From contig JAUYRZ010000059.1 in assembly GCA_030695565.1 (NCBI GenBank), positions 1-39,062 on the forward strand: DNA of 39,062 nt. The letters are read 5' to 3'. Of this stretch, positions 1 to 7,428 are shown one piece after another; position 1 is the stretch's first letter; every line of letters begins with the position of its first letter. The position numbers and the translations under genes were made by a program. Under the pieces are notes generated by a model, which saw only the letters and a list, made by a program, of their open reading frames with translations, did no database searches and had not been told where the DNA came from. The stretch is from Archangium sp. (GTDB lineage Bacteria > Myxococcota > Myxococcia > Myxococcales > Myxococcaceae).

Positions 1-1740
1 GTTCAGCGGCGTGCGCAATTCGTGCGACATGGTGGCCAGAAATTCTGACTTCATGCGGCTGGCATGCCCCAACTCGATATTTTTCTTCTTTAAGGTGCGC
101 TCGAAGCGCTTGCGCTCAGTCACATCGCGCGCCGCCGCGAAGACGCCTTGCAGCTTGCGGTCGCGGTCATAGAAGGTGGCGGCGTTGTAAGACACCACCG
201 TTTCTTCTCCGTTCTGGGCGCGCACGGTCAGCTCATAGTCGCTGACCTTGTTCTCGGTGAGTACGCGCTTGATCGCGGCGTTGGCACGGACCGGGTCGGT
301 AAAGAAATTTTTGCAGGGCGCGCCAATCAATTCATCGCGCGTGCGTCCGGTCAGCGTCATCATCTGCTGGTTCACGTCCGAGATGAAGCCCTGCGGGTCG
401 GTCATCATCAGTGCGTCGATGTTCGATTCGATCAGCGAGCGGGTGTAGAACTGCTGGTCGCGCAGCGCGGTGACCGAGACGATCGCCGGAAAGCGGCTGC
501 CGTCTTTGCGGATGTAGGTCAGCTCGTAGATGTCTTCGATGCCGCGGGAGGCCTTGAACACCAGGGCCTCGAAGCCGGGCCGAATCGGCGTCTCCAGCTC
601 GAGGCTGAGCGCCTTGGCGCGCGCGATCACCTCTTCGGAGTCGGAGATGTCGGCGGGCGTGATGGTGTTGAGCACGTCGGCCGCGGCGTACCCGAGCATG
701 CGTTCGGCGCCGACGTTGAAGAGCTGAATGACGCCCTTGTCGTCGGTCGCGATGCTGGAGAAGTTGGCGCTGTTGAAGATGGCGTTCTGCAGAGCGCCGG
801 CCTTGATCAGCTCGGCGTCGGCGCGTTTGCGGGCCGAGTTGGTGCCGATGAGCAGGTAGCCGATGATCGCCCCGACGGGATCTCGCAGCGCGGTGACGGA
901 GACCACCGCGGGAAAACGGCTGCCGTCTTTGCGGATGAAGGTCAGCTCGTAGATGTCTTCGATGTCGCGCGAGGCCTTGAAGGCCAGGGCTTCGAAGCCG
1001 GGTTGGATCTCGGTGCCCAGCTCGACGCTCAGCGCCTTCGCGCGGGCGATCACTTCTTCGGGATCAGACACGTCAGCCGGGGTGATCTTGTTGATCACCT
1101 CGTCCACCGTGTACCCGAGCATGTGTTCGGCGCCGACGTTGAAGATCTGAATGACGCCCTTCTCATCGGTGGCGATGCTGGAGAAGTTGGCGCTGTTGAA
1201 GATGGCGTTCTGCAGGGCGCCGGCCTTGAGCAGCACCACGCGGGCGGCTTCTTCGGCGCGCTTGCGGGCGCTGTTGTCGGTGCCGATGAGCAGGTAGCCG
1301 ATGATCACCCCATCGTCGGAGCGCAGGGCGGTGACCGAGACGACCGCAGGCAGGCGGCTGCCATCTTTGCGGATGTAGGTCAGCTCGTAGATGTCTTCGA
1401 TGCCGCGCGAAGCCTTGAAGACCAACGCCTCGAAGCCCGGGGTGATGGTGGTGTTCAGCTCGCGGCTGAGCGCTCCGGCGCGGGTCACCAGCTCCTTTTG
1501 ATCGGAGATGTCGGCGGGGCTCTTCTTGTTCTGCAGCTCGGCGGCGGAGTACCCGAGCATGCGCTCGGCGCCGGAGTTGAAGATCTGAATGACGCCCTTT
1601 TCATCGGTGGCGATGCTGGAGAAGTGGGCGCTGCTCAGAATGGCGCTCTGCAGCGCGCCGGTCTTGAGCAGCGCTTCTTCACGCCGCAGTTCGGCGGCGC
1701 TCTCGAGTGGCGTGGGTCGCAGGGTCGTTGGCACGTTCAA
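1..1740 (-). CDS. Multi-PAS sensor histidine kinase, N-terminal part (runs off the left edge)
   Basis: The 580 codons seen encode four PAS domains followed by the start of a HisKA dimerisation domain. PAS units 1-3 (about residues 24-169, 170-311 and 312-446) are near copies of each other, each with a core like SSIATDEKGVIQ and the stretch FKASRGIEDIYELTYIRKDG. PAS 4 (about 447-560) is of a different subtype. The H-box reads MSHELRTPLN, with the phospho-acceptor His at about residue 573; the ATPase domain lies outside the window. No membrane segment or signal peptide is visible, so it is probably a cytoplasmic sensor. The chosen start is TTG at 1740, with GGAG seven bases upstream and overlapping the stop of the outer-membrane protein gene as TTGA; GTG at 1734 is the alternative. 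Whether a receiver domain follows cannot be seen, and the ligand is unknown. Confidence 0.9.
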   Translation of the reverse strand, partial: MNVPTTLRPTPLESAAELRREEALLKTGALQSAILSSAHFSSIATDEKGVIQIFNSGAERMLGYSAAELQNKKSPADISDQKELVTRAGALSRELNTTITPGFEALVFKASRGIEDIYELTYIRKDGSRLPAVVSVTALRSDDGVIIGYLLIGTDNSARKRAEEAARVVLLKAGALQNAIFNSANFSSIATDEKGVIQIFNVGAEHMLGYTVDEVINKITPADVSDPEEVIARAKALSVELGTEIQPGFEALAFKASRDIEDIYELTFIRKDGSRFPAVVSVTALRDPVGAIIGYLLIGTNSARKRADAELIKAGALQNAIFNSANFSSIATDDKGVIQLFNVGAERMLGYAAADVLNTITPADISDSEEVIARAKALSLELETPIRPGFEALVFKASRGIEDIYELTYIRKDGSRFPAIVSVTALRDQQFYTRSLIESNIDALMMTDPQGFISDVNQQMMTLTGRTRDELIGAPCKNFFTDPVRANAAIKRVLTENKVSDYELTVRAQNGEETVVSYNAATFYDRDRKLQGVFAAARDVTERKRFERTLKKKNIELGHASRMKSEFLATMSHELRTPLN

Positions 1741-2237
1741 AAGGCCGCTCCGAGGCCGATGCGAAGGCGGGGCGCCCAGTGCAGGCGATCACCCAGGTCG
1801 GTGAAGCCTCCGCCAGCGCCGAGCTGAAAGGTGAAGTGACGACCGAAGATGAAGTTGTACCCGAGCGCCGCGCCCAGGCCCCAGGCGAAGGGCCGTGAGC
1901 CACCGGAGAAGAGGTAGCCGGCGCTCACATACGGCCCGAACCACAGCCCGCCCGGTGCATCGCGAATGAAGTGAAAACGCGCGCCGAGCTCGGGGTTGAT
2001 GCCGGTGAAGCCAGGCCCGCTGAAGGGCGTGAAGGCGCCGTTGAAGGCGTAGATCGACAGCCCGGCGGTGAGGCCGAACCAGGGCCGCAGCGCGCGTTCG
2101 TATTCGAGCGACACCACGCCGCCGAGCAGATCGCCCACGTTGACGATCAGCAGGTTGGGCGTATCGGAGTGTGCCAGCGCAGGCGTGGAGACAGCGAAGA
2201 CGCCGGCCAGGGCGAGGGCCAGGGAGGCGCGTTTCAT
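1737..2237 (-). CDS. Small outer-membrane beta-barrel protein
   Basis: A 166-residue protein with a clear Sec signal peptide (hydrophobic ALALAGVFAVS, cleavage near ALA-HS). The rest alternates polar and apolar residues with many Gly and aromatic residues and ends in a Phe (GLGAAF), which is typical of an outer-membrane beta-barrel recognised by BAM. The start is the ATG of MKRAS; it overlaps the stop of the upstream small membrane protein gene as ATGA, and its own stop overlaps the TTG start of the histidine kinase. The three genes are thus probably translationally coupled. The exact function is unknown; it resembles the generic outer-membrane proteins of about 160-200 residues common in myxobacteria. 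A link to what the kinase senses is inference from the overlaps only. Confidence 0.8.
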   Translation of the reverse strand: MKRASLALALAGVFAVSTPALAHSDTPNLLIVNVGDLLGGVVSLEYERALRPWFGLTAGLSIYAFNGAFTPFSGPGFTGINPELGARFHFIRDAPGGLWFGPYVSAGYLFSGGSRPFAWGLGAALGYNFIFGRHFTFQLGAGGGFTDLGDRLHWAPRLRIGLGAAF

Positions 2238-2446
2238 GAGGCGGCCTCGGGCTGCCTGGGGGTGGAGAGGCTCACGAACCCGGCGCGCAGCAACACGGCG
2301 GTGGCGCCCAGGAGGATGCCGCCAGCGGCCAGACCCACGGCCACGGCGAGGTCCTGACCACGGCTGCGCCGGCGCTCGAGGCCCAGTGCTTCGAGGACGT
2401 CTGCCGAGCTGAGCTTCAGGGAAGTGGTGGGCCGATTGAGCTTCAT
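2234..2446 (-). CDS. Small single-pass membrane protein, unknown function
   Basis: A 70-residue protein, MKLNRPTTSL..., with an N-terminal polar part containing SSADVLEALGLERRR and one hydrophobic segment at about residues 33-53 (LAVAVGLAAGGILLGATAVLL), followed by a short tail. It has no signal cleavage site and is best read as a single-pass inner-membrane protein. The ATG at 2446 is chosen because the sequence from there reads as a normal amphipathic N-terminus; the frame stays open upstream to 2542, but that part is Pro/Trp-rich and less credible. The ribosome-binding site is weak. Its stop overlaps the next ATG (ATGA), so it leads a three-gene unit with the outer-membrane protein and the kinase. 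I do not recognise the family. Confidence 0.6.
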   Translation of the reverse strand: MKLNRPTTSLKLSSADVLEALGLERRRSRGQDLAVAVGLAAGGILLGATAVLLRAGFVSLSTPRQPEAAS

Positions 2447-2522
2447 GCGGTGCCATTGAGCACCATCCGGGCCAGTCCCCGGGCACCATGGTCTCGGCGA
2501 CTTGGCTTCCCGGAGCCCATCA

Positions 2523-2577
2523 ACCCGACGGGTCGCTTCCATCAGAGTGATGGAGCCCGGCGCCCCCCTGAGGCGCC
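2523..2577. promoter_or_regulatory. Three consecutive dyads in a divergent intergenic region
   Basis: Between the divergent small-membrane-protein gene (starts 2446, minus) and the ice-binding-like gene (starts 2636, plus) lie three perfect inverted repeats in a row: ACCC-GAC-GGGT (2523-2533), CCATCA-GAG-TGATGG (2539-2553) and GGCGCC-N7-GGCGCC (2559-2577). They may be operators for a shared regulator or mRNA hairpins in a leader of the plus gene. No convincing -35/-10 pair was found, so the role is inference. Confidence 0.35.
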
Positions 2578-2635
2578 AACCCTGTCCATTTGCAGCCGTG
2601 CAGGCGGTGGCCCCGAAGCTGCTCAGGGAGCCGGA

Positions 2636-3415
2636 ATGTACAACTCCAAACGCGTCATCGCCTCCCTCGTCGTCCTCTCCTTCACCGCCTGCGACCCGTC
2701 TTCGATGATGTCAGGCGACGCCGGGAAGTTGGCCGACGGCGGCAACCCGCAGACCAGCGCGGTGCCGCTGGGGGGCTCGGGTACGTTCGCGATTCTCGCC
2801 AAGAGCGGCATCTCGACGGTGCCCACCTCGGTCGTCACCGGGGAGGTTGGGTTGAGCCCCGCCGCGGCCACCTTCATCACCGGCTTCTCGTTGGTCTCCG
2901 ATGCGACCAACACCTTCGCCACCTCGCCGCAGGTGACCGGCAACATCTACGCGTCGGACTACACCTCGCCCACGCCGGCTCGTTTGACCACCGCGGTCGG
3001 CGACATGGAGCTCGCGTTCACCACGGCCGCGGGTCGACCCGCCAGCACCACCGAGCTGGGCGCCGGCAACATCGGCGGCATGACGCTCACCGCGGGCGTC
3101 TACAAGTGGAGCTCGGGCCTCTTGATCCCGACCAACGTGACGCTGACCGGCACGGCCAATGACGTGTTCATCTTTCAGATCGCGCAGGACCTGACCATCA
3201 GCAGCGGCGCGCGCGTGACGCTCACCGGTGCGGTGCAGGCGAAGAACGTGTTCTGGCAGGTGGCCGGCCGGGTGGAGCTGAACACCACCGCGCACGCGGA
3301 AGGCATCATCATGTCGAAGACGGCGATCACCCTGGCGACCGGTTCGTCGGTCAAGGGTCGGCTGTTGGCGCAGACCGCGGTCAACATCGACGCGAGCACC
3401 GTCCTTCAGCCGTAA
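2636..3415 (+). CDS. Ice-binding-like (DUF3494) secreted lipoprotein
   Basis: The 259-residue product has a signal peptide ending in a lipobox-like FTAC (Cys at about residue 19), a short DAG/DGG linker, and one domain from about residue 40 to the end. That domain shows the DUF3494 / IBP-1-type ice-binding pattern: FAILAKSGIS, a TGEVGLSP segment, a hydrophobic helix region (DMELAFTTAAGR), ELGAGNIGGMTLTAGVYKWSSGLLIPTNVTLTG, FIFQIAQDLTISSGARVTLTG, NVFWQVAGRVELNTTAHAEG and a closing SSVKGRLLAQTAVNIDASTV. These repeats form a right-handed beta-solenoid in the known family. The start ATG has GGGAG just upstream. Many DUF3494 proteins in mesophiles are adhesins or cell-surface proteins rather than antifreezes, so ice binding itself is unproven. 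It is alone on its strand and followed by a hairpin. Confidence 0.88.
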   Translation: MYNSKRVIASLVVLSFTACDPSSMMSGDAGKLADGGNPQTSAVPLGGSGTFAILAKSGISTVPTSVVTGEVGLSPAAATFITGFSLVSDATNTFATSPQVTGNIYASDYTSPTPARLTTAVGDMELAFTTAAGRPASTTELGAGNIGGMTLTAGVYKWSSGLLIPTNVTLTGTANDVFIFQIAQDLTISSGARVTLTGAVQAKNVFWQVAGRVELNTTAHAEGIIMSKTAITLATGSSVKGRLLAQTAVNIDASTVLQP

Positions 3416-3437
3416 TCAGAAAACGCGACGTCACAAA

Positions 3438-3464
3438 TCCCAGTCAGGTCTTCTCTGGCTGGGA
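3438..3464 (+). terminator. Possible transcription terminator hairpin after the ice-binding-like gene
   Basis: A 9-bp stem with one G-U pair (TCCCAGTCA ... TGGCTGGGA) and a 9-base loop lies 22 bases after the stop at 3415. No clear T-run follows, so it may be a processing hairpin or a weak terminator. Confidence 0.35.
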
Positions 3465-3554
3465 CCTCCCCCGACGCTTCAAACACCGCCTTCCGTTTGA
3501 GCTTTGAGTCGTGAGCCCGGTTAGAGAAGCGCTCCAACTTGGGGGCACCGCACC

Positions 3555-5441
3555 ATGAAGAAGCTGTTTCGCATCGTGATCGGGGCCCTGATCGCCCTCT
3601 TGGCGCTCTATTACGGCGGGGTCAACGCGGTGCTCGCCTCGTCGTACGGCGAGAAGCTCCTCAACGTCGACCCCGCGCTGTTTCAGATCCGTTACGACCG
3701 CGCGTGGACCTTGATTCCCGGCGAGATCGAGGTGAGGGGCTTCAAGCTCTCCACCCAGGATCATCTGGTGCAATTCATGGTCACCGCCGACCGCGTGCAC
3801 GGCGATCTCCACCTGCTCACCCTGGCCAACCTCCACTTTCACGCCACCGACATCGAAGCCGACGGGGTCATCGTGCACATCCGTCCGCGCGTCGAAGCGG
3901 GCAGCGAGCTCGAGAAGTACCTCGGCGATCTCCCACTCATCGAAGGCTACGAGAGCGCGATGATCACGAAGGAGGAGAAAGCCAGGCCCCTGGGCCCGCT
4001 GCTCCTGCTCGACTTCGAGCGCCTCACCATTCATCACCTTCGCGAAGTGTGGATCGAACGTCAGCGCTACAACGGCGACGCCGAGCTGACCGGCAGCATG
4101 CTCTACAAGCCCTTCAGCCGGCTCGCGCTGCGCGACGTGCGCTTCAGCGACGCGAACGCCAGGCTCGCCGTCGAGCCCCACCTCATCCCCATCGAGCGCA
4201 TCGGCCTGCACGTCGACCTCGAGGAGATCGATCTGGCCCACACCACCTTCGACTCGTTGCGCAGCCTCACCGCGCAGCTCCAGCTCTCCGCCACCGTCGA
4301 GCCCCGCTTCCTCAACGGCTACCTCACCAACGTGAAGGGCCTCTCCACCCTGCGCGCCAGCGGCGTCGAAGGCCCCCTGGAGGTCGACGTGAAGATCGAG
4401 GAGGGCGTCATCTCCGACGACTCGAAGCTCAGCTTCTCCACCCCGCGCGTGGCGATGCGCCTTCCCTACGTGGAGATCTCCGGCGCCGCCGCCGTGAAGG
4501 CCAGAGCCGACAAAGGCCGCGTCGCCCTCAGCGTGGAGGTCTCCAAAGCCGCGCTCCAACAACGTGACGGCGAACGTCTCGCCGAGGCCGACCGTTTCGC
4601 AGTGCTCGCCACCAGCGGCGTCGACCTCACCAGGATGGACTCCGTCGACGCGCAGCTCATCTTGAGCGGCGGCCGGGTCAAAGAGCTGCGCGACCTGAAC
4701 CAGTTCATCCCCGGCGGCGCGGGCCTCCGCATCGCTGAGGGGCAGGGCGAGATCGAAGGAAAGATCTCCCTCGATGCCGAGTCGGCCCGCGGCCGCGGCA
4801 ACATCGACGTGACCGCCAGCTCGGTCTCGGTGAAGAACCGCAGCGCCGTCATCACGGGCAAGCTGCAGGTGCACGGCGAGATCCGCTCGCTCAACCTCGA
4901 CACCGGCGCGATCGACTTGTCCGGCAGCAGCCTGGCCATCGAAGAGGCCACCCTCAAGGCCGACGGCAAGACCTCGCCGCTCTGGGTCAAGGCCGTGGCC
5001 GAGCAGGCCGTCTTCACCCCGAAGGGCAAGACCCAGTGGACGACGAAGTTCGGCGTGGGCGCCTCCAACCTTCAGCCGCTGCTGGCCATCGTGTCGGCCA
5101 ATCTCCCGCTGCCCAGGGCGATCAACCTGCTCACCAACTCGCCCAACGTGAAGGCCACCGCCGAGATGATCGTGAAGGAAGACAGCATCGAGCTGCCCAG
5201 GCTCATTCTCACCTCGCAGACGGTCAGGGCCGAAGGCGCCATGACCCTGCGAGAAGTGAGCAAGTCAGACGAGCGGCTCGAGCCGTGGGGCAACGTGCTG
5301 GTGCACGCGGGCGTGTTCAGCGCCGGTGTTCAGCTCGACGGCTCGAAGATCAAGCTGGTGCTCTTCGACCTCAAGAAGTGGGCTGCCAGCAAGAACCTCG
5401 TGGGCGAGGCGCAGCTCACGCCCGCTCCCGTCGCGCCCTGA
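3555..5441 (+). CDS. AsmA/TamB-like membrane-anchored protein, unknown exact role
   Basis: The 628-residue protein begins MKKLFRIVIGALIALLALYYGG, a single uncleaved transmembrane anchor at about residues 5-25. A long, beta-rich periplasmic part without Cys follows, with repeated phrases of the type LxxSGxxVxVxxxxLxVxGEI..., notably GKLQVHGEIRSLNLDTGAIDLSGSSLAIEEA. N-terminal anchor plus extended beta-strand repeats is the general layout of AsmA-like proteins (AsmA, TamB, YhdP), which form lipid-conducting bridges or assist outer-membrane biogenesis. I assign it only by architecture. The start ATG has a GGGGG stretch about 10 bases upstream. The stop at 5441 directly abuts the last codon of the oppositely oriented VWA gene, with no space for a terminator between them. 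Confidence 0.72.
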   Translation: MKKLFRIVIGALIALLALYYGGVNAVLASSYGEKLLNVDPALFQIRYDRAWTLIPGEIEVRGFKLSTQDHLVQFMVTADRVHGDLHLLTLANLHFHATDIEADGVIVHIRPRVEAGSELEKYLGDLPLIEGYESAMITKEEKARPLGPLLLLDFERLTIHHLREVWIERQRYNGDAELTGSMLYKPFSRLALRDVRFSDANARLAVEPHLIPIERIGLHVDLEEIDLAHTTFDSLRSLTAQLQLSATVEPRFLNGYLTNVKGLSTLRASGVEGPLEVDVKIEEGVISDDSKLSFSTPRVAMRLPYVEISGAAAVKARADKGRVALSVEVSKAALQQRDGERLAEADRFAVLATSGVDLTRMDSVDAQLILSGGRVKELRDLNQFIPGGAGLRIAEGQGEIEGKISLDAESARGRGNIDVTASSVSVKNRSAVITGKLQVHGEIRSLNLDTGAIDLSGSSLAIEEATLKADGKTSPLWVKAVAEQAVFTPKGKTQWTTKFGVGASNLQPLLAIVSANLPLPRAINLLTNSPNVKATAEMIVKEDSIELPRLILTSQTVRAEGAMTLREVSKSDERLEPWGNVLVHAGVFSAGVQLDGSKIKLVLFDLKKWAASKNLVGEAQLTPAPVAP

Positions 5442-6512
5442 TCACAACTCGCAGCCGCTGCTGAACCCGGTCGCGTCGAACTGACCCGACAACGAACCCA
5501 CCAACAGGCCTTCTTTCGCCGTGTCGACGGTGGCCACCACCTTGAGGGTGTGGGTGCCGCTGCGTTTGGGGCTGCAGTACTCGAGCACGTAGAAACGGTT
5601 CGCCAGGCGCGCCACCCGGCCGGCGATCTCCACGAACGCGGCGTCGAGCAGCTCTGCCTTCGCCACTGGCCAGTAGCCGTCTTTGCCCAGCGCCCTGAGC
5701 GCACCTTCATCGACCTCGCCGCCCAGCCCGATGGTGAACACGTGTTGGCCCGAGGTCAGCACCGCCTTCTGCGCATCGGAAGAAGAGACCCGCGCCGCCT
5801 GATCAGTGCCGTCGGTGAACAACACCACCGCGCCATCACGCCAGGTCACGTCGCTGGTCGACAGCTGCGCCTGCAACGAGGCGAGCGTGGCCACCACCGC
5901 GCCGTTCAAGTTCGTCGAGTCGTCCACGCAGCGCCACCCCGCACAGGTGCGGCGATCGCTGAAGCCGGCGCAGTCGCTCGAGGCGCGGCACTCGGTCTGC
6001 GACAACGAGTCGAGCCCCGCGCGCAGCGCCACCCGATCCGACGTGTAGTTCACCAGCAGCTGTGGCTCCTGCCGGCCATCGAAGGTCATCAACGCGATGC
6101 GGTGACCGTCGCCGCCACCGGCCAGCGCTTCGTCGAGGTAGCGGCCCGCGGAGGCCTGCACCTGGGGAAAGTCGCCCGACCGCAACATCGACCCCGACAG
6201 GTCGAGCAACACCACCGAGTACAGGCGGAACCGTTCACCCTTCGGCGCCACCCGCTGCTGCGACTCGTAGGCAGAGACCTTCTTCCCGTCTTCGAAGATC
6301 TCGAACTGCGTCGCCGACAGCCCCGACACCGGCTCGCCGCTGCAGGTATCGACCTTGAACATACAGCCCACCCGCGAGGGCAACGACGAGGTCAGCCCGC
6401 CAGACGGCTCGGTCAGAGAAAGACAGCGCGAAGAGGTGGTCGGCTGATCGCTGACCGCGTTGGGGCCACAGGCGACGAAACAGAGCGCGAGAACAGGAGC
6501 CAGAGTCCGCAT
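5442..6512 (-). CDS. VWA-domain lipoprotein
   Basis: A 356-residue protein with a lipoprotein-type signal (MRTLAPVLALCFVACGPN; lipidated Cys probably residue 15) and a von Willebrand factor A domain. The MIDAS signature is present as VVLLDLSGSM (DxSxS), with a later T in LMTFDG and D in VLFTDGTDQ. Before the VWA part is the phrase VSGLSATQFEIFEDGKKVSAYESQ, often seen in VWA-containing secreted proteins. A Cys-rich insert (CRASSDCAGFSDRRTCAGWRC) sits inside the VWA fold, and a C-terminal beta domain follows (THTLKVVATVDTAKEGLLVG). It is probably a surface-attached, metal-dependent protein-protein interaction module. The start at 6512 is preferred over the in-frame start at 6521 because it gives the typical signal peptide. 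It is transcribed divergently from the efflux operon. Confidence 0.88.
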   Translation of the reverse strand: MRTLAPVLALCFVACGPNAVSDQPTTSSRCLSLTEPSGGLTSSLPSRVGCMFKVDTCSGEPVSGLSATQFEIFEDGKKVSAYESQQRVAPKGERFRLYSVVLLDLSGSMLRSGDFPQVQASAGRYLDEALAGGGDGHRIALMTFDGRQEPQLLVNYTSDRVALRAGLDSLSQTECRASSDCAGFSDRRTCAGWRCVDDSTNLNGAVVATLASLQAQLSTSDVTWRDGAVVLFTDGTDQAARVSSSDAQKAVLTSGQHVFTIGLGGEVDEGALRALGKDGYWPVAKAELLDAAFVEIAGRVARLANRFYVLEYCSPKRSGTHTLKVVATVDTAKEGLLVGSLSGQFDATGFSSGCEL

Positions 6513-6624
6513 GTGGGCCAAGGTAGTTCCACCCCACGGGCCCGCAACTTACTGGCCGTTGCAGCCCCGGTTTCTCAAGTCAGTGACCCCGTATTCAGGA
6601 ATTGCTTGCATTCTTGACCGCCGG

Positions 6625-6645
6625 GTTACTAACAGACGTCACGTC
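6625..6645. promoter_or_regulatory. Candidate TetR operator region
   Basis: Two short dyads lie just upstream of the TetR start codon: GTTACTAAC (6625-6633, one central mismatch) and GACGT-C-ACGTC (6635-6645). TetR regulators of RND operons usually bind such dyads in their own promoter. A possible -35/-10 pair (TTGCTT, 17 bases, GTTACT) overlaps the first dyad. Assignment is inference from position. Confidence 0.35.
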
Positions 6646-6655
6646 GCCCCCCGCC

Positions 6656-7396
6656 ATGGCTCGCCCCCGAGATCCCCTCGCCCGCAGTGCCCTGATCGCC
6701 GCCGCGCGGCGCGAGTTCGTGCGCTCTGGCATTCAGAAGGCCCGCATCGAAGACATCACCCATGCCAGTGGGCTGTCGAAGGGCGCCTTCTATTTGCACT
6801 TCGAGAGCAAAGAGGCGCTCTTCCGCGAACTGGTCGACGCGCTCGAGGCGCAGTTCGAGCGCATCCACACCGATCGGCAGTTCGCGTACATCGAGCTGAT
6901 GAGCCGGGGCATGCCGGGCACCGGCAGCCCGGAGCCTTTCATCACCGAGCTGCGCGAGCTCGACGTCTCTGCCGACCTGAGGGTGCTGGAGATCCTCTGG
7001 GCGTGGCGCGACGTCGTCGATGTGCTGCTGCGCGGCAGTCAGGGCACCCCGTTCGAGACGGTGATGTGGACGATGCTCGATCGCGAAGTGGAGCGCGTCG
7101 AGAGCAGCTGCCTCGTCTTGCAACGTGCGGGGCTGCTGCGTGATGACGTGCAGCCCGAGCTGTTCGGTTGGACGATGGTCGGCAGCTTTCTGCTGATGAC
7201 TCGGCGCATGCTGACGCTCACGCAGAAGCCCGACTTTCAGCCCTGGGTCGATTCGCTCCACCGCGTCATCGGAGACGGTGCCATCTCGGCCGGCCTCCGC
7301 AGTCAACGCGCCAGCACGGCGCGCCGTGCCACGCCCCTGCGCGCGAGCCGCGCGACTTCTTCACTCGCTGCCCGCTCCAAACGGAGGCGCCGTTGA
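6656..7396 (+). CDS. TetR/AcrR-family transcriptional regulator
   Basis: The 246-residue protein starts MARPRDPLARSALIAAARREFV. It has the canonical TetR DNA-binding domain at about residues 10-56, with the helix-turn-helix IEDITHASGLSKGAFYLHFESKEALF, followed by an all-helical ligand-binding domain. The start ATG at 6656 is chosen to match this family's N-terminus; the frame is open further upstream but encodes nothing recognisable. It is the first gene of the efflux operon, 32 bases before the membrane fusion protein gene, so it probably represses its own operon and is released by a pump substrate. The last 35 or so residues (RSQRAST ... RSKRRRR) are Arg-rich and low in complexity, unusual for the family and perhaps a late extension of the reading frame. 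Confidence 0.93.
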   Translation: MARPRDPLARSALIAAARREFVRSGIQKARIEDITHASGLSKGAFYLHFESKEALFRELVDALEAQFERIHTDRQFAYIELMSRGMPGTGSPEPFITELRELDVSADLRVLEILWAWRDVVDVLLRGSQGTPFETVMWTMLDREVERVESSCLVLQRAGLLRDDVQPELFGWTMVGSFLLMTRRMLTLTQKPDFQPWVDSLHRVIGDGAISAGLRSQRASTARRATPLRASRATSSLAARSKRRRR

Positions 7397-7428
7397 CCTC
7401 CGCGACCTTGTCTCACCAGGAAAACCGC

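Noticed and set aside
148-1827. Long open frame on the plus strand opposite the histidine kinase
   Set aside because: It mirrors the PAS repeats of the minus-strand gene in an antisense frame, a normal effect of high GC content. The minus strand has clear domain motifs.
3444-4874. Long minus-strand frame opposite the AsmA-like gene
   Set aside because: No start signal, no domain, shadow composition.
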